From NCBI GenBank assembly GCA_949358305.1, contig OX442319.1, forward strand, positions 6,572,001 through 6,636,000: a DNA stretch of 64,000 bases. Reading direction: 5' to 3'. A model generated the notes under the pieces. It was not told the DNA's origin and did no database searches. It saw only the letters and a program-made list of their open reading frames with translations. The position numbers were made by a program, and so were the translations under genes. This stretch comes from Strigamia acuminata. Taxonomy: Eukaryota; Arthropoda; Chilopoda; Geophilomorpha; Linotaeniidae. Shown here in pieces: positions 42,160 to 51,835 of the stretch (the first letter of the stretch is position 1; every line of letters starts with the position of its first letter).

Positions 42160-44573
42160 TCTCTTCTCCAGTGTCCCACCTCGTTACAATAATTACAAGG
42201 TTTTGTGGTGGAGTTATCTGTTTTCGGGTACGGTCGTCTCACGAACTCTTTTTTCTCGTAGGGTTTGTCGCTTTTTGGATTGTGGTGCTCCGTTTTATTC
42301 GCGGTCTTCATTCGGGGTCGGTAGCTTGGGGCGATTTCTTTCCCCATGTTAGCGTGGAGAGTCTCTTCTTCTTGTTGGCTATCGCTGGTATCCCCTCCTG
42401 AGTTTTGCTCGGAGTTATTGTCTTCACTTTCCCTCCCTTCTTCGAGATTAGTTGCGTCGGAGTTTGTACTGGCTTTGTAAGCTTTTGGAGCCGGTATCGG
42501 GTTCGAGGTGGCTTTATCGTTCGCCTTTTTCGGAGGTGCGGCCTCGATTTCCCCGTTCAGGAAGCTACGCGACTGGATCAGTCTCCCTGCGTCATGATTT
42601 TTCGCATGGATACGCTGTATGCGGAGTTGCGTTTGTGTCCTCTGTTCGGGCGTCAGGGCTTCCGTATAACGATCGTCTACTTCTTCGTGATAGTCATTTA
42701 CAAATTTTAGCAGCTGTTCGAAACTATCTGCTGTGGGAGCGTTCATATCTCTCAGTACTTTCTTTGAGGTGTCGTTTAACCCCTTTTCGAAAATCACGTT
42801 TTGCGCATATTCGTCGAGTGGCGTATCCAACTCGTTGAACAAACTTTTCGCTCGTCGGAAATAGGCTCGTAACTCTTCTCCTGCGGCTTGTAGCATGAGA
42901 CTGACTCTCTGTCTAATTTCTTTTTGGGTCTCGCCGTACTGACTGTTGAAAGCGACGACAAACTGTTCCCAAGTTTTTAATTTTGCTTCCACATACCAGG
43001 CTCTGGCTTCCCCTATTAACATTTCGGGTAGCCCTTTTGTTACCATCTCGTCGGGTTCGGCTCCGAGTCGTGAAATGGTGAGTGCCACTTCGTCTAAGAA
43101 GTTATTGCCGGCCCTCCAGGTTCCGTCGAATCTCATCAGTCGCAACTGTGACCATTTTATGTTTCGGTCCTTTTGTTCTAAAGCCCATTGATCGGCGGAA
43201 TATTTTCGAAGAAGGCTCTCGTTTTGTCTTGGGCGATTTCTCAGATTTCGATTTTGGTTGACCTGGGAGTCGGCGCGTGCTCGTTCCTCGAGTGCTCTTA
43301 ATCTAGCTTCCATTATGGGATCGGCTTGGTATTGATTCCCACAGTTCGGGGACGTAGCTCCATTTTGGGGCGCAAATCGTTGGAAATTACCGTTGGTTGA
43401 GTTCGGGTCGGTCAAGGTCGGTGTTGTCGAGTTTGGCTGCGACTCGGTCAGTTGTGTTCCGGGGGGGAAAATTCCGTTTATGGCTGTTCCATTTAGGACC
43501 CCGTTCTTCTGTCCGATCAAAATGGTCGACCCTCTCCCGCCGTAAAGTTGTGTCTTTAGTCTTGCGGCTTCTCGGTCGACTTCGTTGGCGGCTTGTATTT
43601 TAATTCTTTCCGCCTCGTTTGCGGCTTCGACGTTGGCTTGTACCGTCTGGATATCTTCGAGGCTTGGCATTGCCAACCTGTTCCGTCCTTGCTGGTTTCT
43701 GAGGTGGTTTCGCTGATTTATCAGTCTAATCATCTCTGCGTTAGGGTCCTTTGGGGTTTGACTGGTGTGGCCAGCTCTCGTAGCAAAGGATTGGGCGATT
43801 GCCCACGACTGTTGACCCTTATTATTTCGACGGTCCTGCTGGAAGGCTTCCAGGAATTCGTTCTGGATTTCGACTGGCTCGTCCACTATACTATCCCATC
43901 CTTGAACGTTGATTCCTTTCGAGCTGAGGGAATCGGCCTCGCTTTCGTCGTCGGCGTCGGATGTTCGGGTGGAATCATAGGAGTCCGTCGTTTGGTTATT
44001 CGTTTTTTGACGTTTTACGTTTTTTCGACCTCTTCTAAGGGCTCGTTTTTCCGCTCGCTCTTTGGCAAGACGAATGATCATGTTCATCTGTGCTAGCGGG
44101 TCCCCTTCTTCGTTGTAAGGGATTCCCTCCAGTCGAGCGAGTTCGTACGCTTCTTTACAGCTATCGATCTGGGATTTCTTCGAATTATAACCGTGTGTGA
44201 TCGTGACACGATTACTCTGGCGATTATCCTGATTGTCGAATAGGTTATACCCGTTCTGACTTTGTTCGGATTCTTCTTCTTCCTCTTCGACTTCTTCTTC
44301 GATTCGCTGATTTATCGGCGTTTTATTGGTTGGGTTTTTGCTAGCGGGTACTTTACTAGCCGGCGTTTTTCCGGTCGGCACATTCTCGGGTGGTTTTTCC
44401 GCGTGGTTTTCGTTGACTGGTGTCTTTCCAGTCGTCTTTTCCCTCGTCGGCTCCGGTGGCTGCTTTTCTAACGCTGGACTAGCTAATGCTTCGGCCCTTG
44501 CCTTGGCGGATTCCATGGCTTTTCTTCGGGCGCTTGCGGTTGAAGGGTTTCGATTTTTCCCGCTTTTCGTCAT
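42033..44573 (-). CDS. gag: gag polyprotein (capsid, nucleocapsid)
   Basis: From the ATG at 44571-44573 the frame encodes 846 residues (an in-frame TTG five codons upstream is not a likely start). Regions: a basic N-terminus; PTGKTP / SKVPASKNP-type repeats (~50-90); an acidic run of glutamates (~95-105); a basic segment (KRALRRGRKNVKRQK, ~175-190); a retrotransposon capsid-like domain (~480-635, with FDGTWRAGNNFLDE, GEARAWYVE and LRAYFRRAKSLFNELDTPL); and one CCHC zinc knuckle CNYCNEVGHWRRDC (793-806) followed by a K/R/E-rich tail. It is longer than most Ty3/gypsy Gags. It forms the particle and packages RNA. The frame is intact. Confidence 0.92.
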   Translation of the reverse strand: MTKSGKNRNPSTASARRKAMESAKARAEALASPALEKQPPEPTREKTTGKTPVNENHAEKPPENVPTGKTPASKVPASKNPTNKTPINQRIEEEVEEEEEESEQSQNGYNLFDNQDNRQSNRVTITHGYNSKKSQIDSCKEAYELARLEGIPYNEEGDPLAQMNMIIRLAKERAEKRALRRGRKNVKRQKTNNQTTDSYDSTRTSDADDESEADSLSSKGINVQGWDSIVDEPVEIQNEFLEAFQQDRRNNKGQQSWAIAQSFATRAGHTSQTPKDPNAEMIRLINQRNHLRNQQGRNRLAMPSLEDIQTVQANVEAANEAERIKIQAANEVDREAARLKTQLYGGRGSTILIGQKNGVLNGTAINGIFPPGTQLTESQPNSTTPTLTDPNSTNGNFQRFAPQNGATSPNCGNQYQADPIMEARLRALEERARADSQVNQNRNLRNRPRQNESLLRKYSADQWALEQKDRNIKWSQLRLMRFDGTWRAGNNFLDEVALTISRLGAEPDEMVTKGLPEMLIGEARAWYVEAKLKTWEQFVVAFNSQYGETQKEIRQRVSLMLQAAGEELRAYFRRAKSLFNELDTPLDEYAQNVIFEKGLNDTSKKVLRDMNAPTADSFEQLLKFVNDYHEEVDDRYTEALTPEQRTQTQLRIQRIHAKNHDAGRLIQSRSFLNGEIEAAPPKKANDKATSNPIPAPKAYKASTNSDATNLEEGRESEDNNSEQNSGGDTSDSQQEEETLHANMGKEIAPSYRPRMKTANKTEHHNPKSDKPYEKKEFVRRPYPKTDNSTTKPCNYCNEVGHWRRDCPKRKKRKEEKEAAKNDALLEKLTAKFEELTKNWLKQTEKK

Positions 44574-44639
44574 TTCGATAGTTTGCAAAGTTCAAACCGT
44601 AAGATATGTTTATTTAAAATAGTTTGAATGTTCAAAACT

Positions 44640-44657
44640 ATCCCGGACAGGCCCCCA
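44640..44657 (-). promoter_or_regulatory. primer binding site, tRNA-Pro-like
   Basis: Two bases after the 5' LTR the element reads TGGGGGCCTGTCCGGGAT. This matches the complement of the tRNA-Pro 3' end (TGGGGGCTCGTCCGGGAT, as used by murine leukaemia viruses) except for two adjacent positions. Confidence 0.75.
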
Positions 44658-44659
44658 CG

Positions 44660-45270
44660 TGTCGTAACCTTGATTCCGGTAAATAAACTTACACAATATC
44701 TTACAATAATAACCTTTTATTTCACACTTGTAATATAATACAAATATACTTAACAATGTTGTGGTCTCGGATCCTTGTCGGCGGATACGATTTGTTGCTG
44801 CACGGCAGTCTTACACGTGGTTTCTGTTGTCTAGGGTAATGGCGTCTGGCGAAACACGTGTTCGCAAACGCTTCGCTTCGGTAGATATTACTATCGTAGT
44901 ATTGCTACGATAAATATCTGTGACTGTGATTTATAGATGAATTTGGCAACGGGCATCGATCCTCTATCAATCCGGTAAAACGGCCTGACGGTGAGGTGGT
45001 GATGCTAATGTTGCTCTGGTATCTATAAAGTGGGGGTTTCCGGTCAGATACGGGTTTAAATAGTGGCTGGACCGGAAATGACGTATTTGCATAAATTCGG
45101 GGAATTTATGCAAATCTATGACGTTGTCACGTCAGTCCCGCAGAAACGGTAAAACTAGTATAGCTAGTTTTCCCGCAATAATCTGACAATCATTTTACTA
45201 TCAATATTAAAATTACTATTTATTAAGTTATGATTAATTAAAACACTTTTGTGACCTCGTGGTCACCACA
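44660..45270 (-). repeat. 5' LTR (611 bp)
   Basis: Near-identical partner of 33872-34481, with one extra T in GGGGAATTTATGC as the only difference I can see. TG...CA ends are present. Confidence 0.95.
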
Positions 45271-45420
45271 AGCTGTGTCAATGATATCATCTACATACAC
45301 TGCAATAATTGCGGTTATTTCTTTTTGTCCTTTTACATAAACACACTCGTCAGATTTTAACCTCCTAAAACTTTGTAGAATTGCAGCTCACAGGATCCAC
45401 ATTGAGAGAGTAAATGAAAG
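45271..45420 (-). pseudogene. Ty1/copia reverse transcriptase fragment
   Basis: Directly outside the gypsy 5' LTR the minus strand reads FRRLKSDECVYVKG, then EITAIIAVYVDDIIDTA, the copia RT region before and including the YVDD catalytic motif. The frame is broken upstream (stop near 45365-45370) and ends at the LTR. No downstream copia sequence (RNase H) appears on the far side of the gypsy element at 33871 and below, so either the fragment was already short or the two flanks do not belong together. Confidence 0.8.
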
Positions 45421-45570
45421 AATTATAAACTTTCACTTTTTTGATTCTATTCCAATTACTTATATCAAAGTTGTAGTTGATATTCAATGTCTGGTGCGGA
45501 GCGGTCTTGGCTTGTGGTTTTTGATTGTTTAGAAATATAGTTTCATTCATGCATCAAAACATCAAAATTA

Positions 45571-45741
45571 ATGGTTGAAACTATTTGCGTGGCGGGTGTA
45601 ATAGCTACATTTTTGGCAATATACAAAATTGACCAATTAGAACAGTCTGTATTACAAAGAAATCAGGAAATTGTACGATTAGAAGAACTTTTACGACGGC
45701 AGGAGAAGGAATTTGAAGAGTTTTTTTTATCAAAGTTTTAA
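45571..45741 (+). CDS. 56-residue single-pass membrane / coiled-coil protein
   Basis: ATG at 45571 begins MVETICVAGVIATFLAIYKI, one hydrophobic segment (~5-19), followed by a charged helix with heptad-like leucines (DQLEQSVLQRNQEIVRLEEL and LRRQEKEFEEFF), stop at 45739-45741. The same N-terminus recurs at 46695 (MVEIIGVACLLTTFFAIYKI, DRLEEEILRREKE), which argues it is a real, duplicated coding unit. No known family recognised. Topology suggests a small membrane protein that oligomerises through its coiled coil. It may be a first exon rather than a whole gene. Confidence 0.5.
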   Translation: MVETICVAGVIATFLAIYKIDQLEQSVLQRNQEIVRLEELLRRQEKEFEEFFLSKF

Positions 45742-46163
45742 TTCTTTTCGTTTGTTTCCCGAATCTTTATTGAGAAAGTTTATTTTGCAAAAGATTGCTT
45801 TATTACTTATTATTTTGTATTTAACCGCATTAAAAATTGTCAAGTTATTTTACATCAAAACAAGTCATGTTTATTTTAAGATTTAATTTTGCACAAATTT
45901 GCATTTTTAATCATTTCTTTATTATTTTAGTGCTACAAAATAATAGCAATTTTAATTGGATAATTAACAGTTTATTTGGAGTAATTTGGAACTTTGCCAA
46001 TTTCCTGTATAAGCCTGCAGAAATGGCGAAGAGAGAGGTTACCAGGGCAACCAGCCCACAAAGAGGAAACAGGATAGAGTCGCACTTCTTGACTCAATCC
46101 ACTTGAATCTATTTACATCAGACAGCATCCACACAAACCAAGTTTTACAAACACTCCAGTCTT

Positions 46164-46570
46164 GTGTATTCTTTTTCTATTTTGTACACTATAATCATCA
46201 GAATTGTGTTCAACCGGTCATCGTTATACGAGGCAAGAGTACATAGACCTGATCAATTTATTTTTATTAAATTTGATCAATTAGAACAAGAAGTTAAAAG
46301 GCGGGACGAAAAAGAGTGGGAAAATTTCATTTCCAAGATACTCGTCTTGTGTATTCTTTTTCTTTTCTCTCTTGTAATCTGTACACTAATTATCCGAATT
46401 TTGTTCAACTGATGCCGTCATCGTTACATTAGGCAAGAGAATATTGAGCTTATCGATTTTGCTAACAATTACATTGGAGAAATCCCAGTGGAGGAGGAAC
46501 TAAAAAGGGACGAAAGAGAGTGGGAAAATTTCATTTCTTATGTATTCTTTTTCTATTTTTTACACTAGTA
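46164..46570 (+). pseudogene. two decayed copies of the small membrane-protein family
   Basis: Tandem units contain FDQLEQEVKRRDEKEWENFI, then a hydrophobic segment ILVLCILFLFSLVICTLII, then RILFN-stop-CRHRYIRQENIELI with DFANNYIGEIPVEEELKR. The stop falls where related copies have an arginine codon (TGA for CGN), and the first copy is shifted after FNR. This shows the fuller architecture: coiled coil, membrane segment, then the FNRCRH...FANN module. Probably decayed, unless read through unknown splicing. Confidence 0.45.
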
Positions 46571-46694
46571 ATCAGGTATTTACGAATTTAAAATAATTAT
46601 TCAAAAAAGATATGTATTTATATTTTATATATAGAATTTTCTTCAACCGCTGCCGTCACAAATATTCGAGGCAGGAAAACATAGGAGAAGAATA

Positions 46695-47009
46695 ATGGTC
46701 GAAATCATAGGAGTTGCTTGTCTGCTTACAACATTTTTTGCGATTTACAAAATTGATCGACTAGAGGAGGAAATCTTAAGACGCGAGAAGGAACAAATTC
46801 AAGAGTATTATAAAGCTTTTAGTTTTATTAATTTTTTTCTTAATCTGTGTCCTTATTCAAAAAAGATATGTATTTATATTTTTTATATAGAATTTTCTTC
46901 AACCGCTGCCGTCACAAATATTCGAGGCAGGAAAACAGACTTGATCCTTTTTGCTGACAACTTTGTGGGAGACATATTGGTCGAGGAAAAGATATTACGA
47001 CACTATTAA
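46695..47009 (+). CDS. 104-residue small membrane protein, paralogue of 45571
   Basis: ATG at 46695; N-terminal membrane segment (MVEIIGVACLLTTFFAIYKI), charged stretch DRLEEEILRREKEQIQEYY, a second hydrophobic part (ICIYIFYIEF), then a module related to FNRCRH...FADN, read partly out of phase (FSSTAAVTNIRGRK in place of FFNRCRHKYSRQE) before rejoining as LILFADNFVGDILVEEKILRHY. A 256-bp tandem duplication (46602 against 46858, with the TATATAGAATTTTCTTCAACC block) lies inside. A TATATAG acceptor before AATTTTC suggests the module is really a separate exon in the other frame. Confidence 0.4.
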   Translation: MVEIIGVACLLTTFFAIYKIDRLEEEILRREKEQIQEYYKAFSFINFFLNLCPYSKKICIYIFYIEFSSTAAVTNIRGRKTDLILFADNFVGDILVEEKILRHY

Positions 47010-47140
47010 CAGGGGCTATCCAGCCTACCCCTTGTCCCGTGTCGTAGCAATTTATTTTAATTTAGGAGTGTAAATTGATAAAATCTGTGTGTAAAATAAG
47101 AGCACATGTAAAGATTGAATTATTGGAAATTGGAAATTAA

Positions 47141-47472
47141 AATAGTTATTATCAAGGACTTTGTCAAGAACTTTGGACTTTTGAAATTAATGAAATTGTC
47201 GAAATTACTGCAATACTAGTCGTTGGACTATTGTTTGGCACTGTTGCTAATTTGGAACAAGTAATGCCCTAACTTCATAGCTAAAAAACTTGAATTAAAA
47301 TTTATGATTTTTTTTGTAGGAAACGCCATTTTACACCGTCAGAAAATTAACTACAGTCGAGCAAGACAGACGTTGCAGTCGTTTAAACGCAACCATCGTA
47401 GGCAAAAGGGGACATTTCGCCAAATTTCATTTTATTTTGCAGTTAAGATACAAGAAAGTTTTTTTTTTGTAG
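47141..47472 (+). CDS. two-exon small membrane protein, intron 47261-47319
   Basis: Exon 1 is open from 47141 and encodes NEIVEITAILVVGLLFGTVA, a membrane segment, ending LEQ at 47260. A 59-nt intron (GTAATG to TTTTTTTTGTAG) follows. Exon 2 (47320) continues in phase 0: ETPFYTVRKLTTVEQDRR, then a basic tail ending RYKKVFFL, stop at 47470-47472. The spliced frame is ~90 codons without a stop. The start is not identified. The neighbour at 47550 has the same membrane segment and intron design. Confidence 0.45.
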
Positions 47473-47550
47473 TTCCGTGGACTACATTTAACTACCGATA
47501 ATTTAAACCGACAATTTCAATATTTTTTATTTAATTTTCACTTAAAAATA

Positions 47551-47871
47551 AAAAACGAAATTGTCGAGATTGTGGCGATACTGGTTTTTGGAGTAGTATG
47601 TTTGGCGATAGTGTGGTTTTGGTTCCAGTAATGCCTTTTGTACTTCATAGCTAAAAAATTTAAATTTAAATTTAAATATATGATTTTTTTTTTGTAGGAA
47701 ATCCCAGTCAACCCCCTTGTTGTTACACACAAACACACACTATTCATCAAAATCTAACATGAAAACAAGCAGTTCGACATTTGAAATTTTGGAATCCATG
47801 GAAATAACCGTGATAATAGTTCTTGGAGTAGCACTGTGTTTAGCAATTGTGTTAATTCTGTATAAGTAATG
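47551..47871 (+). CDS. small membrane protein with two membrane segments, intron 47628-47697
   Basis: Frame with KNEIVEIVAILVFGVVCLAI and VWFWF to a donor at 47628, a 70-nt intron ending TTTTTTTTTTGTAG, then exon 2 (47698) in phase: QKSQSTPLLLHTNTHYSSKS, MKTSSSTFEILES, and a second segment MEITVIIVLGVALCLAIVLI to TAA at 47869-47871. The last exon may instead use the conserved AA|GTAATGCC donor at 47868. A separate 36-residue product from the ATG at 47759 is also possible. Family unknown. Confidence 0.4.
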
Positions 47872-48246
47872 CCCTAGGTTAGGCTGAGGAAATAAACCAC
47901 AAGTGCATAAACTGGAAATTACAAGACGCCAAGTTTAAGTCCAAGATTTGATTTCAATTTCACTTAATCCTTATTGGAATTTTCAGAGATATGGTGTAAA
48001 AATCGTCCTATCTTGTTCTGAGAAATCATTTCAGTTTGAATGTCAGCCCATGTGACAATACAAAGCATGAAAGAGATTAAGAACTACACCCCAAGTTTTG
48101 CCTTAAAATATTCTTCATACAACTACTCAAGAAATAAAAAAATAGAAATTTGTATACAGAAATAAGAGAATCAAACAAAAAATTGATGGAATGGTTTAGT
48201 GTGAGCAGTTTTCATCGGCTGGCGTATGCCTGCAAAAGCAATCTGC
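47872..48246. other. intergenic, no gene seen
   Basis: AT-rich DNA without a supported frame, RNA gene or repeat. Confidence 0.5.
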
Positions 48247-48490
48247 AAATGCATTTCTCCATTTGTAAATGCATTTTTTCCATCTGTAAATGCATTTTTC
48301 CATCTATAAATGCATTTTTCCATCTGCAAATGCATTTTTTTTATCTATAAATGCATTTTTTCATCTGCAAATGCATTTTTTCCATCTATAAATGCATTTT
48401 GCCATCTGCAAATGCATTTTTTTCATCTGGAAATGCATTTTTTTCATCTGAAAATACATTTTTTTCATCTGAAAATACATTTTTTTGCTT
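48247..48490 (+). repeat. ~20-bp AATGCATTTT minisatellite
   Basis: About 12 tandem copies of AAATGCATTTTTCCATCTGT-type units, each containing the palindrome ATGCAT. The last copies drift to AAATACATTTTTTTCATCTG. Confidence 0.9.
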
Positions 48491-48499
48491 GAAAATGTC

Positions 48500-49720
48500 A
48501 TTATTTAAGTTTATGACCAACCTCTTAACCACTGATCACTTTGAAATAAAAAACCACGTTTCAGAAATCAAATTCCAAACTAAACACTTGATGTCACAAA
48601 GAAATGGAAAATGACATTACCAATCACGAAAACCCACAATACAAATTCAATTTCAAATGAAAAATTCAAACCAAACTTTGAAAAACCACCAAAAAGAACC
48701 AAAAAGCTCCAAAAGGCGCATCAAATAATATTCTTGCCAAATAAATACTCAACCGCCACATAACTGTAGAAATACAGAAGATGATACAATTCGAACTAGG
48801 ACTATAGTAAGCCTAAAATGGCGCAAAAGAACATATGTAAGAAAAGAAATGGATCATTTTTCAAAGAAATATGAATTCAAACTTGTGAGTGTTTGGACGG
48901 ACGCCACGTGGTCGGGGGAGAGCCACGGGACGCTGGACACAACACACACGATAAAATACACTTCCGAAATACACAAGAGACACAAGTTTAGTTTAAGGTA
49001 AGCTTTATTATGTCTAGGGGTATGATGTGGTGTCTCTACAGTGCATTTCCCAATGCGATGGCTGAGAAACAGCCATCCCTAACAAGACCGCGTGGCACGG
49101 CGGCCATTGGCCGAATGACACGCGTGGTCTGAAAACTGTTCGGCCGCGTCGTCGCTACGTTCACGGAGAACGTAGGACAGGCGCGGGGAACACGGACTAT
49201 CAAGTCCCGGCGGGCGACAGAGTCGCCACGCCAATCGGATTCGTCATATTCGCCAGTGTGGAAGAGCGATCGTAGAAGCGACCGTTCGCCACGCTGGTTG
49301 CAAGAGAACTCTCTGGGCCTCCTGCGGGGCCGACCACTTCCGGAAGGGCACTTCCGGTTCCCAATTGGCGGAGCCAACGACCATCAGCTCCACCTGGCGC
49401 GGGGGACCGCGTCAGGTGCGCGCGAGAAACACACGAGGTGCGCGAGAGCCGTGGAAGCGCCGTGTGTTGCAGGTAAGTGAACGGACTGATCGGGCAGCCG
49501 GTCACAAACTTGCTGAGAAATTTGCGAAAATGTTAATCAATGTTGATGAAACCAACCAACCTTTTGGAAATCAAACCCGAATGAAAAACCGTGAAAAACC
49601 GTGAAAAACGAACACATCATGTGGAACAGCAAAATCTTGCCTTTCACCTCGCCTTGTGCTGATCGAGACGAAATTACGTGCCAGGTTATTGTTTAGCGCC
49701 TCGTATTGTTTATAGTATCG
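48500..49720 (+). repeat. dispersed repeat, left (inverted) copy, split by an insertion
   Basis: 48500-48883 and 49505-49720 together are the reverse-complement counterpart of 56320-56920. Shared landmarks include TTTGAAAAACCACC, ATTCTTGCCAAATAAATACTC, GGTTGGTTT/AAACCAACC and CGTCTCGATCAGCAC. The copies are diverged but clearly homologous. The left copy is interrupted at 48884-49504. Confidence 0.8.
48884..49504 (-). mobile_element. solo-LTR-like insertion, ~621 bp, with 6-bp TSD
   Basis: Begins TGTGAGTGTTTGG and ends CCGGTCA, flanked by CAAACT at 48878-48883 and 49505-49510. The undisturbed homologue at ~56505-56522 has a single CAAACT with the flanks joined (AATTCAAACTTGCTGAG in complement), which proves an insertion. 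TG...CA ends and a minus-strand AATAAA followed by a GT-rich tract fit an LTR read on the minus strand. The duplication can be read as 4-6 bp depending on where the LTR ends. Internal frames (for example 49036-49377 minus) have no recognisable domain. Confidence 0.65.
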
Positions 49721-49729
49721 TCATAAAAC

Positions 49730-51463
49730 AACCTAAACAATTTTATTTTTACTTTTTCAATATTTCAACCAACTCCAGAAGAAATAGACCACTACCACAA
49801 CATGTACGTGGATTCATTAGAAAAACTATTTAATGAGCATAAAAGGAATTAGGAAAAATATAAAAATATTTTTATTCAGCTGTGGTATCGATATATTGAT
49901 ATATTGATACATATCGTGTTTTATCGATTAAGAGTCGCCCTCGAACTGTCTGCTGAGGTCCCCTTCGTGTCATTGACCTCAAGGCTTTACGTCCAAGGTC
50001 TATCTAAGCGAATATTTCGCTTGTTTTTTATTTCTGGGTTTAGTGTCAGCCTACGCATCGGTTAAAATTTTGTTTATAATGTATCCTGTTTCCGTTAATC
50101 ATTAAACATGAATTGTAGCATGAATTTCTTAATATACCGTATTTATAATTTGAAATCAAGAAAGATTGTATTTATTTTACTATCTTCTTTGAATTTTGTA
50201 AAGATGTACACAAGACAACACAGGTTTTAGTGAAACCCAGTTATGGTGGAGTTTGATCTGAAAGTACGTTGCGCTTTGAATGACGTTAAATTGCATTCCG
50301 TGTGCAATGAATATTGATATTTAATGACGATGCAGAACAATCTTGGTGCTGAGTGGTCATTGGCTTGCATTTTTGATTGTTCACTTCCATTTTCCTGCTG
50401 CGGAGCTGTTCGTGCTGTTGGCTTCTTGATTATTTCGAAGGTTTGAGATGTTATCCGAGTCATGGCGATAGGCATCCGTTTGTATTATTTGTATGGGTTC
50501 GTTGTATGTGGTCTAAACGATGTATTCGTAAATTCTTAGAACACGCCGTGTCATATTTCCCTATTTTGGTGAACTTTGTTGTTGATTTTGCCGTACAATG
50601 TGTCTTCCAAACCCGCCGCCATTTTTGTTCGATTTCATGCGCCATTCCACTTTGCTTTTTTCGTCTTCATAATTCGAGGTTTTCTATCGGGTAATGGTTT
50701 TTTTTCTTTTAAAGGAAGTTTTTGGATGTATTTTCATCCTGTCTTGAAAATTTCAAAGATGTGCAAGAAATTTTCATTTTAATTTTTCTTTTATATTGCT
50801 TATTCTATTTCCGTTGTTTCGGTTTGATATTTTTCACAATTTACATTTCTCTTTTTCAATCTCTATTCATATAAAGATAAGGAATTGGATTACGATTGTG
50901 TTTTGAGTTTGTGGTTAGATTTTATTTTTATTTCTTGGATTTCTTCAAGTTTTAAATGTTGAGGAATTGCATTGGTTTATTCATTTATTCTGGGAAGATG
51001 GCGACAAATTATTTGGTGTTTAGGCCTGCATTTAAATGACTGTTACATTCACCAATTTGATAAAGTTGATAACTAACTACACAATTTAAAAAATGCAATT
51101 GTGTGCTGCATTGCTTTTAACTATACTGTGGTACCATATGTGTTTTAAGCTACATAATTGATGTTTTTAGTTGATGTTAAGTCAATATTTTTAGCTCCAA
51201 AAATAGGTATTTTTGATCAATTTTGGCATTCTACAGCTGTACAAAATGGTTCCATTTTTCAAATGGTAAAAATATGATTTGTTCATGTAAAATCACTCGT
51301 ACCGAATTATTAGTTAAGTTTTGCAGAAGAAAATGTTGCATAACCTTTTTTAAGATCATTTTAAAGAGATTAGAGAAATTTTTCATTTCTCTTCCTATGA
51401 CCTTTAATAATGCCCACGTTGAATTATTTTTAAAAATTAATTTGTTTATTTATTCGAAAATGA
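49730..51463. other. intergenic with decayed repeats, no intact gene
   Basis: 49887-49932 has ATCGATATATTGATATATTGATAC-like dyads resembling transposon subterminal repeats. 50330-50400 shares sequence with 45480-45550 (minus reading AACAATCAAAAA...CAAGCCAA), so a repeat is present in both places. No gene supported. Confidence 0.4.
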
Positions 51464-51506
51464 GGGATGTCCCTCAACAGCCAAAGCCGACAGGGAGGGA
51501 CATCCC
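51464..51506. repeat. perfect 12-bp stem hairpin
   Basis: GGGATGTCCCTC (51464-51475) and GAGGGACATCCC (51495-51506) pair perfectly around a 19-nt loop. No adjacent gene explains it. Confidence 0.7.
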
Positions 51507-51835
51507 AATGTATAAACATCAAACTGCAAATAAAATACAAAAAACAAAGTAAAGCAAAGCAAAACAAATATCAAACAGAAGAAAAAACAATAATCATGTC
51601 AAGCAAAAAATAACAAGACAAACAAAAAAGTTATAAACCAACAGGAAAAGCATCTTTGACACTTCTAAGGGGACAATTATAAATGTTACAAAGAAATTTG
51701 TTGATATTACGACACGAGAAGTTCGCAGCTCTCTACTAAACCTGGGGAACATTTAAATTCCAGTGGAGCAACTCTGCCACTAATTAGACGAAAAACAAAA
51801 ATGCTCCTTCGTTTGTGTTTGGCCCATTTATAGTT

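Larger units (their letters stand above)
33872..45270 (-). mobile_element. complete Ty3/gypsy-class LTR retrotransposon, 11.4 kb, with third ORF
   Basis: Minus-oriented element: 5' LTR (44660-45270), tRNA-Pro-like primer site, gag, pol in the -1 frame, a third ORF, polypurine tract, 3' LTR (33872-34481). The domain order PR-RT-RNaseH-IN places it with Ty3/gypsy and excludes copia. The LTRs differ by one inserted T as far as I can compare, so insertion is recent and all ORFs are intact; the element could be active. Flanks are CACTT on the left and AGCTG on the right, so no target-site duplication is seen. This suggests LTR-LTR recombination between elements, a rearrangement, or a misassembly. 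Confidence 0.95.

Noticed and set aside
49036-49377. 113-codon minus frame in the solo-LTR-like insertion
   Set aside because: GC-rich open frame without domain features inside a likely LTR.
49887-49932. ATCGATATATTGATAC dyads as a separate transposon end
   Set aside because: Suggestive of subterminal repeats, but no TIR pair or target duplication could be found.
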